Shown here piece after piece: positions 9,586 through 17,869 of a stretch of DNA of 64,000 nucleotides. Where the stretch lies: NCBI RefSeq assembly GCF_020595095.1, contig NZ_JAJDOP010000001.1:682001-746000 (forward strand), written 5' to 3'. Position numbers and translations under genes: made by a program. The stretch's first letter is position 1. Each line of letters begins with the position of its first letter. The stretch is from Microvirga rosea (GTDB lineage Bacteria; Pseudomonadota; Alphaproteobacteria; Rhizobiales; Beijerinckiaceae). The notes under the pieces were generated by a model that worked only from the letters and a program-made list of their open reading frames with translations, did not search any database and was not told the origin of the DNA.

Positions 9586-10392
9586 ATGCCGGTTTTTCTT
9601 TGCTCTGCCTGCGGGACCTCATTTCCGCCGCGCGATACACCTCCACCTGCCTGCCCGATCTGCGACGACGAGCGGCAATACGTACCGGCGGCGGGCCAGG
9701 CCTGGACAACGCGGGAAGCGATCGCCGCCAGTCACAGCAATGCATGGCGTTTGCATGAACCGGGGCTCTATAGCCTGCATACGTTTCCGGCCTTTGCCAT
9801 CAACCAGCGCGCTTTCCTGCTTCAAACACCCTCCGGAAACATCCTTTGGGATTGCATTGCGCTCCTCGATGACGCCACCAAGGCCATTGTTCAGGCCCTC
9901 GGGGGCCTTTCGGCCATCGCAATCTCACACCCGCATTATTATACGACCATGCAGGATTGGAGCGACGCCTTCGGAGGCGTCCCGATTTATCTGCATGAGG
10001 GCGATCGGGAATGGATCATGCGTCCCTCCAAAACCATCGAAGCATGGAGCGGGGATACACGCGAGGTGCTCCCGGGAGTTAAGCTGATCCGGCTTGGCGG
10101 TCATTTCCCCGGCGGCACGGTTCTTCATTGGTCTCAGGCGTCCGATGGGGCGGAGATGATCCTCTCGGGAGACATCATTCAGGTTGCGGCGGATGTGCGG
10201 CGGGTCAGCTTTCTCTGGAGCTATCCCAACATGATGCCCTTATCGGCCCGGGAGGTTCTGCGGATCGGGGCCATTCTGGAAGAAGTTAACTACGAGCGTC
10301 TTTATGGCGCTTTCGCCGGAAAGGACATCAAGAGCGGTGCGAAGGCCGCCGTGACGCGGTCCATCAGGCGATATGTCGAGCTGCTGGCCTAA
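9586..10392 (+). CDS. MBL-fold metallo-hydrolase with N-terminal zinc ribbon
   Basis: A 268-aa protein with two parts. Residues 6-26 hold CxxC...CxxC (Cys6, Cys9, Cys23, Cys26), a rubredoxin-like zinc ribbon. The rest is a metallo-beta-lactamase-like fold with SHPHYYT (His115, His117), GGHFPGG and SGD. The classical HxHxDH motif is altered: the usual Asp and third His positions are Tyr and Thr, so the second metal site looks changed or absent. The reaction is unknown. It is divergent from the tryptophan dioxygenase gene and may share control with it. A role as a hydrolase in that pathway, such as formylkynurenine hydrolysis, is speculation. Confidence 0.75.
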   Translation: MPVFLCSACGTSFPPRDTPPPACPICDDERQYVPAAGQAWTTREAIAASHSNAWRLHEPGLYSLHTFPAFAINQRAFLLQTPSGNILWDCIALLDDATKAIVQALGGLSAIAISHPHYYTTMQDWSDAFGGVPIYLHEGDREWIMRPSKTIEAWSGDTREVLPGVKLIRLGGHFPGGTVLHWSQASDGAEMILSGDIIQVAADVRRVSFLWSYPNMMPLSAREVLRIGAILEEVNYERLYGAFAGKDIKSGAKAAVTRSIRRYVELLA

Positions 10393-10462
10393 GGACACAA
10401 TGGCGTGCTGATGATCATCCATGATATGACATCACCCGTGTCACAGAGGTTCAACCCGGCCG

Positions 10463-10783
10463 ATGGCTTCCTTCTTATCCGATCTTTTCTCTCGTCTCGT
10501 CGGCAAAGGTTCGTCGCAAGATGGGGAAGGCCCGTCTGCTGAACCCGTTCTCTACAAGGATTATCGGATCCGGCCCGCTCCCTATTCGGCAAAAGGTCAG
10601 TTCCAGACCGCCGGCATCATCGAGAAGGACTTTCCCGATGGGGTGAGGGAGCACCGGTTCGTGAGAGCGGAGACGCACGCCAGCCGCGACGATGCGATGA
10701 CGTTCTCGATCACCAAGGCCAAACAGATCATCGACGAGCAGGGCGACCGCATCTTCCCGGACAAGCCTGCCGCCACGTCTTAG
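10463..10783 (+). CDS. HlyU family protein
   Basis: A 106-aa cytoplasmic protein. The sequence YKDYRIRPAPYSAKGQFQTAG and the following RFVRAETHASRDDA match the HlyU family, first described as an activator of haemolysin in Vibrio. In alphaproteobacteria these proteins are widespread and their role is unclear; no winged-helix DNA-binding region is obvious here. It overlaps the convergent DUF5996 gene by four bases at the 3' end. No toxin genes are nearby. Confidence 0.75.
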   Translation: MASFLSDLFSRLVGKGSSQDGEGPSAEPVLYKDYRIRPAPYSAKGQFQTAGIIEKDFPDGVREHRFVRAETHASRDDAMTFSITKAKQIIDEQGDRIFPDKPAATS

Positions 10784-11742
10784 GCCCGGACATGTCGAGG
10801 GCGGCCCAGGGCTCCAAAGGAGCATTCAAGGGTCTGGCGATCCCACTGCGCCGCCTCGGCGGCCGCCTCGTAGGTCGATTGCAGGAAGGACAACACGGCT
10901 TCATCCGGCTGTTCGGCTTGCCGGACGGCGTCGTATGGCAGGATGAACTCTCCGAGTTGCGTGTTGAAGGACGCTTCCGAAGGTTTCACCGATTTGTCCC
11001 TGAAGCCGGGAGGTTCGGGATAGGCGTAGGAGTAGAACGCCGCCTGTGGAAATGCATCGGAACCCGGCCAGAAGCCGGCGCTGCTCACCTCGTGTGAATA
11101 AGCCTCGCGGACAACGGCGTCCGGAAGTGACGGAACGCCGCCGGGATGCGGCGGTGCCTTGCGGCCGGAAAACCGCGTCACCGCCAGATCGAAGCTGCCC
11201 CAGAAAAAATGAACCGGGCTGCTCTTGCCGAGGAAGGCCGTGCGAAAGCGCTTGAACACGCGATCGGCTTGAATCAGCGCCCGCCAGAACCGATGGGCCG
11301 CCTCGGGATCATAGGCCCGGTGCTCCTCATCTGCGTCGAAGGGGATGGCCGGAACGACCTCGTTGGGGACCAGGTTGATTCGGGCCGTGAAGCCAAGTTC
11401 CCCAAGAGCCGCAAGATAGGACTTGTAAAAGGCCTTCACGCTTTGCGCCGCCAAAGGAAGCTGGCGCTGCTGGCCTGTGCTCGTACGAATGTGAAGAACC
11501 TGGTCGACGAAGTCGAACTCGACCTCCATGAGCTCGCCATCCACGTCGAACGGCGACGTGGTCAATCCCCGCGCCGATACATAGAAGACCACGTGCCAGG
11601 AATGGTTGAGCCATGGAGTCCGGGCCAGGCGCGTCTTGCCGACGATCTGCGTCCACAACTGAAGCGTGATGGCTGTGTCACGCCACTGGGAATAATCCAA
11701 AGCCGGCCAGCGAGAGCCTTCCCCTGATGATCTGATAGCCAT
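10780..11742 (-). CDS. DUF5996 family protein
   Basis: About 320 aa, soluble, with no signal peptide or membrane segment. The N-terminal WPALDYSQWRDTAITLQLWTQIVGKTRL, the WLNHSWHVVFYVSARGL stretch and the later FWGSFDLAVTRFSGR are characteristic of the DUF5996 family, whose function is unknown. I chose the start MAIRSSGEG at 11742 because the upstream extension is poorly conserved in character. It is convergent with the HlyU gene (4-bp overlap). Nothing in the neighbourhood points to a pathway. Confidence 0.75.
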   Translation of the reverse strand: MAIRSSGEGSRWPALDYSQWRDTAITLQLWTQIVGKTRLARTPWLNHSWHVVFYVSARGLTTSPFDVDGELMEVEFDFVDQVLHIRTSTGQQRQLPLAAQSVKAFYKSYLAALGELGFTARINLVPNEVVPAIPFDADEEHRAYDPEAAHRFWRALIQADRVFKRFRTAFLGKSSPVHFFWGSFDLAVTRFSGRKAPPHPGGVPSLPDAVVREAYSHEVSSAGFWPGSDAFPQAAFYSYAYPEPPGFRDKSVKPSEASFNTQLGEFILPYDAVRQAEQPDEAVLSFLQSTYEAAAEAAQWDRQTLECSFGALGRPRHVRA

Positions 11743-11859
11743 GCACGCGATCCTTGTGAACGTTACCGGTCCCACGGGCATCCGCCCGGGGCCGTCATCC
11801 AAAGCTAGGGCTCAGGACACGGTTGAAGAAGGTCTTGACCGAAAGCGGTCCGCGCGATG

Positions 11860-12069
11860 TCAACGAAGGCCCTCCCGAACCGAGCCCGCAGCGCATGGCG
11901 TTGCGCCCATGCCGGGACCGCAGGCGACAGTTCCTTCCCATCGATCGGCCGTCACATGAGCCCGATCGCCCTGGACCTGCACGGTTGCCGTTTCGGCGGT
12001 GCCGTACACGGCGCAGCCGCTCGACAAAAGCGCGACCGCGCCGGCGAAAAGCCATCCAAGGCGTATCAT
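11860..12069 (-). CDS. Small predicted lipoprotein
   Basis: A 69-aa protein with a lipoprotein signal: MIRLG, a hydrophobic stretch and the lipobox LSSGC with the lipidated Cys at residue 19. The mature part is about 50 aa with two further Cys. GGGAGA lies eight bases before the chosen ATG. It lies 95 bp downstream of iolB on the same strand, but there is no reason to link it to inositol use. No family was recognised. Confidence 0.6.
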   Translation of the reverse strand: MIRLGWLFAGAVALLSSGCAVYGTAETATVQVQGDRAHVTADRWEGTVACGPGMGATPCAAGSVREGLR

Positions 12070-12164
12070 GATGATATTCTCCCATGGGAATTCCATGCCG
12101 GTGGAAAGCCTTCACATGGGAATGTGAGCATATTTGGGTCGCAGGCGCTCAATCGTCCGCGATG

Positions 12165-12968
12165 TCAGGCCCGGGCGAGCATCCACTCATGGGCCGGGTC
12201 ATTGTGGAACTTCCAGATCCGCTTCGGGCCCGCCATTACGTTCAGGTAGTAGAGCTCATAACCGTGCGGGGCGCCCACGGGATGGTACCCTTTTGGAACC
12301 AGCACAACGTCCCCGTCGCTGGCCGCGAGCGTTTCGTCGAGCGAACGGTCATCCGTGTAAACCCGCTGCAGGGCAAAGCCCGTCGGTGGGTTGAGCCGAT
12401 GGTAATAGGTTTCCTCTAGCAGCGACTCGCTCGGCAAAGCATCGCGATCGTGCTTGTGGGGCGGATAGCTCGACCAATGACCGGAAGGCGTGATGACCTC
12501 GACCACCAGCAGGCTTTCCGCAGGCTCGGTCTCCGGCAGGATGTTGCGGACATGCCGGGTGTTCGTCCCCGCGCCCCGTGTTTCCTGGCCGACCTGTTCA
12601 GGCCGGATGACGCGAGCCGGCAGTTTTCCCTCGCCCGGCGCCGTGCAGACAGCCACCTCGCAATTGCCCTCGGCCGTCAAGGACCAGTGCGAGCGTGCCG
12701 GGGCATAAAGGGACCAGGGATCGGGCTCGAACGGGGACGAGCGCCCGCCGATGACGCCGAAATCCTGGCCTGAGGCCGACACGTGAGCACGGCCGGAGAG
12801 CATCACGATGCAAGCCTCCCGATCTCCTGTTTCCTGCCGCAGGCTTTGGCCCGCGCCGAGACGGAACACTTCAAATCCCACATATGTCCATCCCGCCGAA
12901 GCCGGCGTGATGGCGTGAATGCGGCCGTTGGAGTCGGGTTGCGACGGTTTGACCAGGAGGCGCGACAT
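12165..12968 (-). CDS. iolB: 5-deoxy-glucuronate isomerase
   Basis: A 267-aa bicupin that converts 5-deoxy-D-glucuronate to 5-dehydro-2-deoxy-D-gluconate in myo-inositol catabolism. The IolB hallmarks are present: WSSYPPHKHD, the EETYYHRLNPPTGFALQRVY stretch and PKGYHPVGAPHGYELYYLN, which include the metal-binding His and Glu. AGAGGAG precedes the ATG. It is the last gene of the minus-strand iolCDEB operon and starts 12 bp after the iolE stop. Confidence 0.95.
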   Translation of the reverse strand: MSRLLVKPSQPDSNGRIHAITPASAGWTYVGFEVFRLGAGQSLRQETGDREACIVMLSGRAHVSASGQDFGVIGGRSSPFEPDPWSLYAPARSHWSLTAEGNCEVAVCTAPGEGKLPARVIRPEQVGQETRGAGTNTRHVRNILPETEPAESLLVVEVITPSGHWSSYPPHKHDRDALPSESLLEETYYHRLNPPTGFALQRVYTDDRSLDETLAASDGDVVLVPKGYHPVGAPHGYELYYLNVMAGPKRIWKFHNDPAHEWMLARA

Positions 12969-12980
12969 CGGTTTTCTCCT

Positions 12981-13865
12981 CTAGCGCAGCCCGGCTTCCT
13001 TCAGGAAGCGGGTGAGGTTGGCATAGCCCATTTTTGCATAGGTCAGGGGGTGAGCTTTTTTAGGGTCCTGCTCGGCTTCGATCACGACCCAGCCGCTGTA
13101 GCCGGGCAACTCCTTGAACACGGACACGAAATCCACCATGCCGTCGCCCGGAACCGTGTAGACGCCTTCGAGCACGGAATCGAGGAAGCTCCAGTTCCCT
13201 GCCTTTGACTTTTCCATGACGGCCTTGCGCACGTCCTTGGTGTGCACATGGCTGATGCGGTGGCGGTACCGGCGCGCAAGGTCGGCCGGATCAGCCCCGC
13301 CCCACGTGGCGTGGCCCGTATCGAGCAGGAGATGAGCGGCCTCGCCGGTGGCTTCCATGAAAGCGTCGATATCGGCCTGCGATTCCACAATGGTGCCCAT
13401 GTGGTGATGGTAGACGAGGCGTACACCTTCCTTCAGGGTCTGTTCGGCGACCTGCGTGACCCGGCGCCCGAACTCGGCCCATTCTCCGGCCTTCATGACC
13501 GGTCGCTCTGACAGGGGCTTCGAGCGGTCGCCGTGGATCGCGTTCGAGGTTTCGGCGAAAACCAGGACATTGGACCCCATCGCCGTCAGGAGGTCGAGAT
13601 GGGGACGAAGAGCCTTGAGCTCCGCATCCGCATCGCGGGTCAGGAGTTCGGCCGAGTACCAACCCGACACGCAGGCGAGGCCGAAGGGCGCGAGCGCCTT
13701 TTTCAACGGCTCCGGCTGGCGGGGAAACTTGTTGCCGAGTTCCATCCCTTCGAAACCGGCTTCCTTCGCCTCGGCGAGGCAGACTTCGAGCGGCGTCTCG
13801 CCACCCAATTCCAGCATGTCGTCGTTCGACCAGCCAATGGGATTTGCCCCGATTCGGATCGTCAT
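12981..13865 (-). CDS. iolE: Inosose dehydratase
   Basis: A 294-aa TIM-barrel enzyme of the xylose-isomerase-like superfamily. It dehydrates 2-keto-myo-inositol to 3D-(3,5/4)-trihydroxycyclohexane-1,2-dione. The N-terminus IGANPIGWSNDDM and the motifs GFEGMELGNKFP, YHHHMGTIVES, LLLDTGHATWGG and HVHTKDVR match IolE; the His, Glu and Asp in these form the metal site. It sits between iolD (24 bp) and iolB (12 bp) in the operon. Confidence 0.95.
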   Translation of the reverse strand: MTIRIGANPIGWSNDDMLELGGETPLEVCLAEAKEAGFEGMELGNKFPRQPEPLKKALAPFGLACVSGWYSAELLTRDADAELKALRPHLDLLTAMGSNVLVFAETSNAIHGDRSKPLSERPVMKAGEWAEFGRRVTQVAEQTLKEGVRLVYHHHMGTIVESQADIDAFMEATGEAAHLLLDTGHATWGGADPADLARRYRHRISHVHTKDVRKAVMEKSKAGNWSFLDSVLEGVYTVPGDGMVDFVSVFKELPGYSGWVVIEAEQDPKKAHPLTYAKMGYANLTRFLKEAGLR

Positions 13866-13889
13866 ACTCGTTCTCTCTCGTTGCTCTGA

Positions 13890-15737
13890 TCAGTCGCCCA
13901 CCCGCTGTGCGGCGAGTGCGGTTTCATAGGTCTTGCGCGCTTCGTTGACCTGGGGCCGCACCGATACCTCGGGCACGGCCACGTCCCACCAATGCCCGCC
14001 GGCATCGGTCGATTCCAGGGGATCGGTGTCAATCACGATCACCGTGCTGCGTTCAGCCTTGCGGGCATCCTTGAGGGCGTTCTCCAGCTCTCCGATTCCC
14101 TTGACCTTGATGGCCTCAGCGCCAAGGCTTGCGGCATGAGCCGCGAAATCGATATCCGGCAGCGTCACGTGACGGGTGTGCTGCAGCAGGTTGTTGAAGC
14201 TCTCGCCGCCGGTCGCCCTCTGCAGACGGTTGATGCAGCCATAGCCCCTGTTGTCGAGAAGAACGACCGTCAGCTTGAGGCCGAGCATCACCGAAGTGGC
14301 AAGCTCCGAATTCATCATCAGGTAGGAGCCGTCCCCGACCATGACGGTGACGTCGCGGTTCGGGTCGGCCATCTTCACGCCCAGGCCGCCGGCAATCTCG
14401 TATCCCATGCAGGAATAGCCATATTCCATGTGATAGCCGCCTGCCTGAGAAGCTTGCCAGTGCTTGTGGAGTTCTCCTGGCAGGCCTCCGGCCGCGCAGA
14501 CCACCACGTCGCCTGGCGCAGCGTTGCGCTGGACAGCACCGATCACTTGCGCATCGGACGGCAACTCCGCGTTGGTCGGGTCCGTAAAGCGTGCGGCCTG
14601 GTCGAACCAGCGGGACTTTTCATCCTGCGCCTTTTTTGTCCATGCCTCGGGAGCCTTCCAGGAACCAAGAGCCTCACCCAGCTCCTCGAGACCGACTTTC
14701 GCATCCGTCACGAGACTCTTGGCGTTGTGCTTCGCGGCATCGAAGGCCTGCACGTTGAGAGCGACGATGCGACGGTTCGGGTTCTTGAACAACGCCCATG
14801 AGCCTGTCGTGAAGTCCTGCAGGCGCGTGCCGACGGCGATCACGACATCCGCTTCTTCCGCAAGGGTGTTGGCCGCACCCGTTCCGGTGACGCCGATAGC
14901 GCCAAGGTTTGCGGGCTCATCATGGGCAAGGCTCGATTTGCCGGCCTGGGTTTCACCGGCTGGAATTCCGTGCTTCGTCGCAAATGCCGCCAGAGTCTTT
15001 TCGGCGCCCGAGTAGAGGACGCCGCCTCCGGCCACGATGAAAGGCTTTTTGGCGTCACGGATGAGAGCCGCCGCCTCCGTGAGTTCCGTACGGTCGGCCC
15101 GAATGCGGCGCTGCTTCCAGACTTTTTCCGCAAAGAACGATTCCGGATAATCATAGGCTTCCGCCTGTGTGTCCTGACACAAGGCCAAAGTCACGGGACC
15201 ACATTCGGCGGGATCGGTCAGCACGGCCATCGCCCGCTGCAAGGCCGGAATGATCTGTTCGGGTCTGACGATGCGGTCGAAGTAGCGCGATACCGGCCGG
15301 AAGCAGTCATTGGCGGTAGCGGTGCCGTCCGAAAAATCTTCGATCTGCTGCAACACCGGATCGGGACGGCGATTGGCGAACACGTCGCCGGGAAGAAGCA
15401 GAACCGGCAGGCGATTGACATGCGCGACAGCGGCGGCCGTCACCATGTTGGTCGCACCGGGCCCGATGGACGTCGTACAGGCCATCATGCGGCGACGGCG
15501 AGACGCCTTGGCGAAGGCGACGGCGGCATGCGCCATCCCTTGCTCGTTGTGGGCGCGATATGTCGGCAGCGTGTCGCGCACGGCGTGCAGCGCTTCCCCC
15601 ATTCCGGCCACGTTGCCATGGCCGAAAATAGCCCAGACGCCGGCAAAGAGCGGCAGGATCTCTCCGTCGATGTCGGTTTTCTGCGCTGTCAGGAATCGAA
15701 CGATGGCTTGTGCCATGGTGAGGCGGATCGTGCTCAT
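13890..15737 (-). CDS. iolD: 3D-(3,5/4)-trihydroxycyclohexane-1,2-dione acylhydrolase (decyclizing)
   Basis: A 615-aa thiamin-diphosphate enzyme that opens the inositol ring to 5-deoxyglucuronate. The N-terminal PYR domain contains the catalytic Glu region of the ThDP family. The C-terminal PP domain has the ThDP/Mg motif GDGSYLMMNSE followed by LLDNRGYGCINRLQ. Length fits IolD (about 610-640 aa). AGGAG precedes the ATG. It follows iolC after 73 bp, a gap that contains a strong hairpin. Confidence 0.95.
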   Translation of the reverse strand: MSTIRLTMAQAIVRFLTAQKTDIDGEILPLFAGVWAIFGHGNVAGMGEALHAVRDTLPTYRAHNEQGMAHAAVAFAKASRRRRMMACTTSIGPGATNMVTAAAVAHVNRLPVLLLPGDVFANRRPDPVLQQIEDFSDGTATANDCFRPVSRYFDRIVRPEQIIPALQRAMAVLTDPAECGPVTLALCQDTQAEAYDYPESFFAEKVWKQRRIRADRTELTEAAALIRDAKKPFIVAGGGVLYSGAEKTLAAFATKHGIPAGETQAGKSSLAHDEPANLGAIGVTGTGAANTLAEEADVVIAVGTRLQDFTTGSWALFKNPNRRIVALNVQAFDAAKHNAKSLVTDAKVGLEELGEALGSWKAPEAWTKKAQDEKSRWFDQAARFTDPTNAELPSDAQVIGAVQRNAAPGDVVVCAAGGLPGELHKHWQASQAGGYHMEYGYSCMGYEIAGGLGVKMADPNRDVTVMVGDGSYLMMNSELATSVMLGLKLTVVLLDNRGYGCINRLQRATGGESFNNLLQHTRHVTLPDIDFAAHAASLGAEAIKVKGIGELENALKDARKAERSTVIVIDTDPLESTDAGGHWWDVAVPEVSVRPQVNEARKTYETALAAQRVGD

Positions 15738-15777
15738 GCAGGCTCCTGTTCAGATCGGCCGGTGTTCAAATGTGTGG

Positions 15778-15799
15778 AGGCAGAGCGTCGGCTCTGCCT
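15778..15799 (-). other. Hairpin between iolC and iolD
   Basis: AGGCAGAGC (15778-15786) and GCTCTGCCT (15791-15799) form a perfect 9-bp stem with a 4-nt loop in the 73-bp iolC-iolD gap. There is no T-tract on the minus strand, so it is more likely an RNA stability or processing element than a full terminator. Confidence 0.45.
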
Positions 15800-15810
15800 G
15801 AAAACTCATG

Positions 15811-17724
15811 TCAGGCGGCCTTGGCGCGGCTGGCGACACGCTGCCATGCATCGACAAGGCGCTGGAAACGGCCGGCCATGTCCGCGACCGCATCGGCATC
15901 CGTCATCTGGCCCGCCAGCCAACGGCGTGCCGCATCATTAAAGATGGTTCGGCCAACCGCAAAGCCTTTCACCCAAGGCTCCTTGGCGGCCGCCGCGAAA
16001 GCGGCCTCAAGCTCGTCTTCCGGAGCTTCCAGGCCGAGCAGCACGATGCCGCGGCAATAGGGATCGTTCTTCGTGATCGTTTCGCCGATGGCGTGCCAGG
16101 CCGCGGGATCCGCCTGCGGCTCGAGCTTCCACCAATCCGGCTTGATGCCGAGATCGTAAAGGCGCTGCACGATCGCCGCGACGGTATCGGTGTGCAAGGG
16201 ACCGTTCTTGCCGGCAATGATCTCCACCAGGAGTTCCCGGCCGATGCGCCGCGCCGCATCATGGAGACGGAGAAGCTCACGCTCCTGTTGGGTCTTCAGG
16301 TCCTGGGGGTCGTCGGGGTGGTAGAAGCAGAGGCACTTGATCGTATGGCCGACCGGCCATTCAACCAGCTGCGCGCCCAAGCTGCCGCCATTCTCGAAGT
16401 CGAGGGGACGCGAGCCGGGACGCTCCACCGGGCGGCCAATCCAGAACGGATGATCGGCGGCACGAAACAGGGCTTCGCGCCCATAGGTGCCGTCGAGCAG
16501 CATGCCGAACCCCGGCCGGCCATTCGCCACACGAGCCGCAGCTTGGACGGCGAGGACCTTGAAGTCGGGAATTTTGTCGGCGGAAGCGCCGACATCCTTC
16601 GCCATGACCTCAAGCTGCATGCGATGGTCGATGGCGAGCGCCATGAGGGTTTCGGGGCCGGGCCGACGGGTCGTCGCCCAGTGAATATGGTTGAGTGTTT
16701 CGTCGAAGCGCAGCGCTTTATGGCGGCTGCCGGTCTTGAGGAACTGCTGCAGTTCGGGAAAGCTCGGGATTTCCGGGGAGCAAAGCAGGCGCGAGACCGC
16801 GAAGGCACCGCTGGCATTGGCATACGCGCAGCAGGTCTCGAGGGCCTCGTCCTTAAGCCATCCGCGCAGAAAGCCGGACAGAAACGCATCGCCCGCACCG
16901 AGCACGTTATAAACTTCGACAGGAAATCCGGGGCCCTTGACCCCCGCGTCGAGACTGTCGGGGATCTCGCTGGGAAACACCACGCAGCCCATGGGGCCGC
17001 GCTTGCACACGATGGTGGCCGTCGAGACCGCGCGGATGTTGCGGATGGCCTGAAGGGTGTCCTCGGAGCCTCCCGCGATATGCAGCTCTTCTTCCGTGCC
17101 GACGACGAGGTCGCAATCGGCCAGGATAGGGCGGAGATGCTCCGTTACCGCATCGGAGCGGACATAGCGCGCATCACCGGCTCCATGGCCGAGCAATCCC
17201 CACAGGTTGGGCCTGTAGTCGACATCGAACACGACCTTGCGGCCGTGAGCCTTCGCGGCGCGAATCGCTTTCATTTGTGCCGCGGCAGTGCTTTCACGGG
17301 AAAAATGGGTGCCTGTCACGACGATGGCGGCCGCCGATCCGACGAAATCCGGATCGATGTCGTCCTCGCAAAGGGCCATGTCGGCACAATTGTCGCGATA
17401 GAAGATGAGCGGAAAGGAATCCTCGTCGCGGACACCCAGGATCACGAGCGCCGTCAGGCGGGTCTCGTCGGTCACGATGCCCTGCGTGGCGACACCTTCC
17501 CGCTCCATCTGCTCCCGGATGAAGCGGCCCATGGCTTCGTCGCCGACGCGGGTGATGAGGCCCGATTTCAGGCCCAGTCTCGCCGTTCCGATTGCGATAT
17601 TGGCCGGGCAGCCGCCCACCGCCTTGGAGAACGACGCCATGTCCTCCAACCGGCCGCCGACCTGTTGACCGTAAAGATCGACCGACGAACGTCCAATCGT
17701 GATGACATCCAGACTTGGCTTCAT
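15811..17724 (-). CDS. iolC: Fused 5-dehydro-2-deoxygluconokinase / DUF2090 (probable aldolase)
   Basis: A 637-aa fusion. Residues 1 to about 325 are a PfkB/ribokinase-family sugar kinase with the GAGDAFLSG active-site motif near residue 278. It phosphorylates 5-dehydro-2-deoxygluconate. The C-terminal 300 residues are DUF2090, which is related to class I-type aldolases. Annotated relatives are called bifunctional kinase/5-dehydro-2-deoxyphosphogluconate aldolase, so the fusion likely replaces the separate IolJ, which is missing here. GGGAGGA precedes the ATG. It is the first gene of iolCDEB, and two GGAA-N6-TTCC-like operators lie just upstream. Confidence 0.93.
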   Translation of the reverse strand: MKPSLDVITIGRSSVDLYGQQVGGRLEDMASFSKAVGGCPANIAIGTARLGLKSGLITRVGDEAMGRFIREQMEREGVATQGIVTDETRLTALVILGVRDEDSFPLIFYRDNCADMALCEDDIDPDFVGSAAAIVVTGTHFSRESTAAAQMKAIRAAKAHGRKVVFDVDYRPNLWGLLGHGAGDARYVRSDAVTEHLRPILADCDLVVGTEEELHIAGGSEDTLQAIRNIRAVSTATIVCKRGPMGCVVFPSEIPDSLDAGVKGPGFPVEVYNVLGAGDAFLSGFLRGWLKDEALETCCAYANASGAFAVSRLLCSPEIPSFPELQQFLKTGSRHKALRFDETLNHIHWATTRRPGPETLMALAIDHRMQLEVMAKDVGASADKIPDFKVLAVQAAARVANGRPGFGMLLDGTYGREALFRAADHPFWIGRPVERPGSRPLDFENGGSLGAQLVEWPVGHTIKCLCFYHPDDPQDLKTQQERELLRLHDAARRIGRELLVEIIAGKNGPLHTDTVAAIVQRLYDLGIKPDWWKLEPQADPAAWHAIGETITKNDPYCRGIVLLGLEAPEDELEAAFAAAAKEPWVKGFAVGRTIFNDAARRWLAGQMTDADAVADMAGRFQRLVDAWQRVASRAKAA

Positions 17725-17785
17725 GATAATCCTCCCAGGCCGGCCTTAGGGCCGGGCGAAGGCCTCTGACGGACCCTTGCGGCAA

Positions 17786-17801
17786 TGGAACGTTTATTCT
17801 A
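17786..17801. promoter_or_regulatory. Candidate IolR operator 1 (TGGAA-N6-TTCTA)
   Basis: TGGAACGTTTATTCTA fits the GGAA-N6-TTCC motif reported for IolR of Sinorhizobium meliloti with one mismatch. It lies between divergent iolC and iolG, 15 bp before a perfect copy. Confidence 0.6.
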
Positions 17802-17815
17802 TTAGCAGCTTGGTC

Positions 17816-17831
17816 TGGAACATCAATTCCA
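17816..17831. promoter_or_regulatory. Candidate IolR operator 2 (TGGAA-N6-TTCCA)
   Basis: TGGAACATCAATTCCA has perfect 5-bp arms and matches the known GGAA-N6-TTCC IolR consensus. It is 30 bp centre to centre from operator 1, about three helical turns. It lies in the iolC-iolG divergent promoter region. Confidence 0.75.
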
Positions 17832-17869
17832 AACTTGCTCATAGGCTGGCAAAACATCTCGGGGACATC

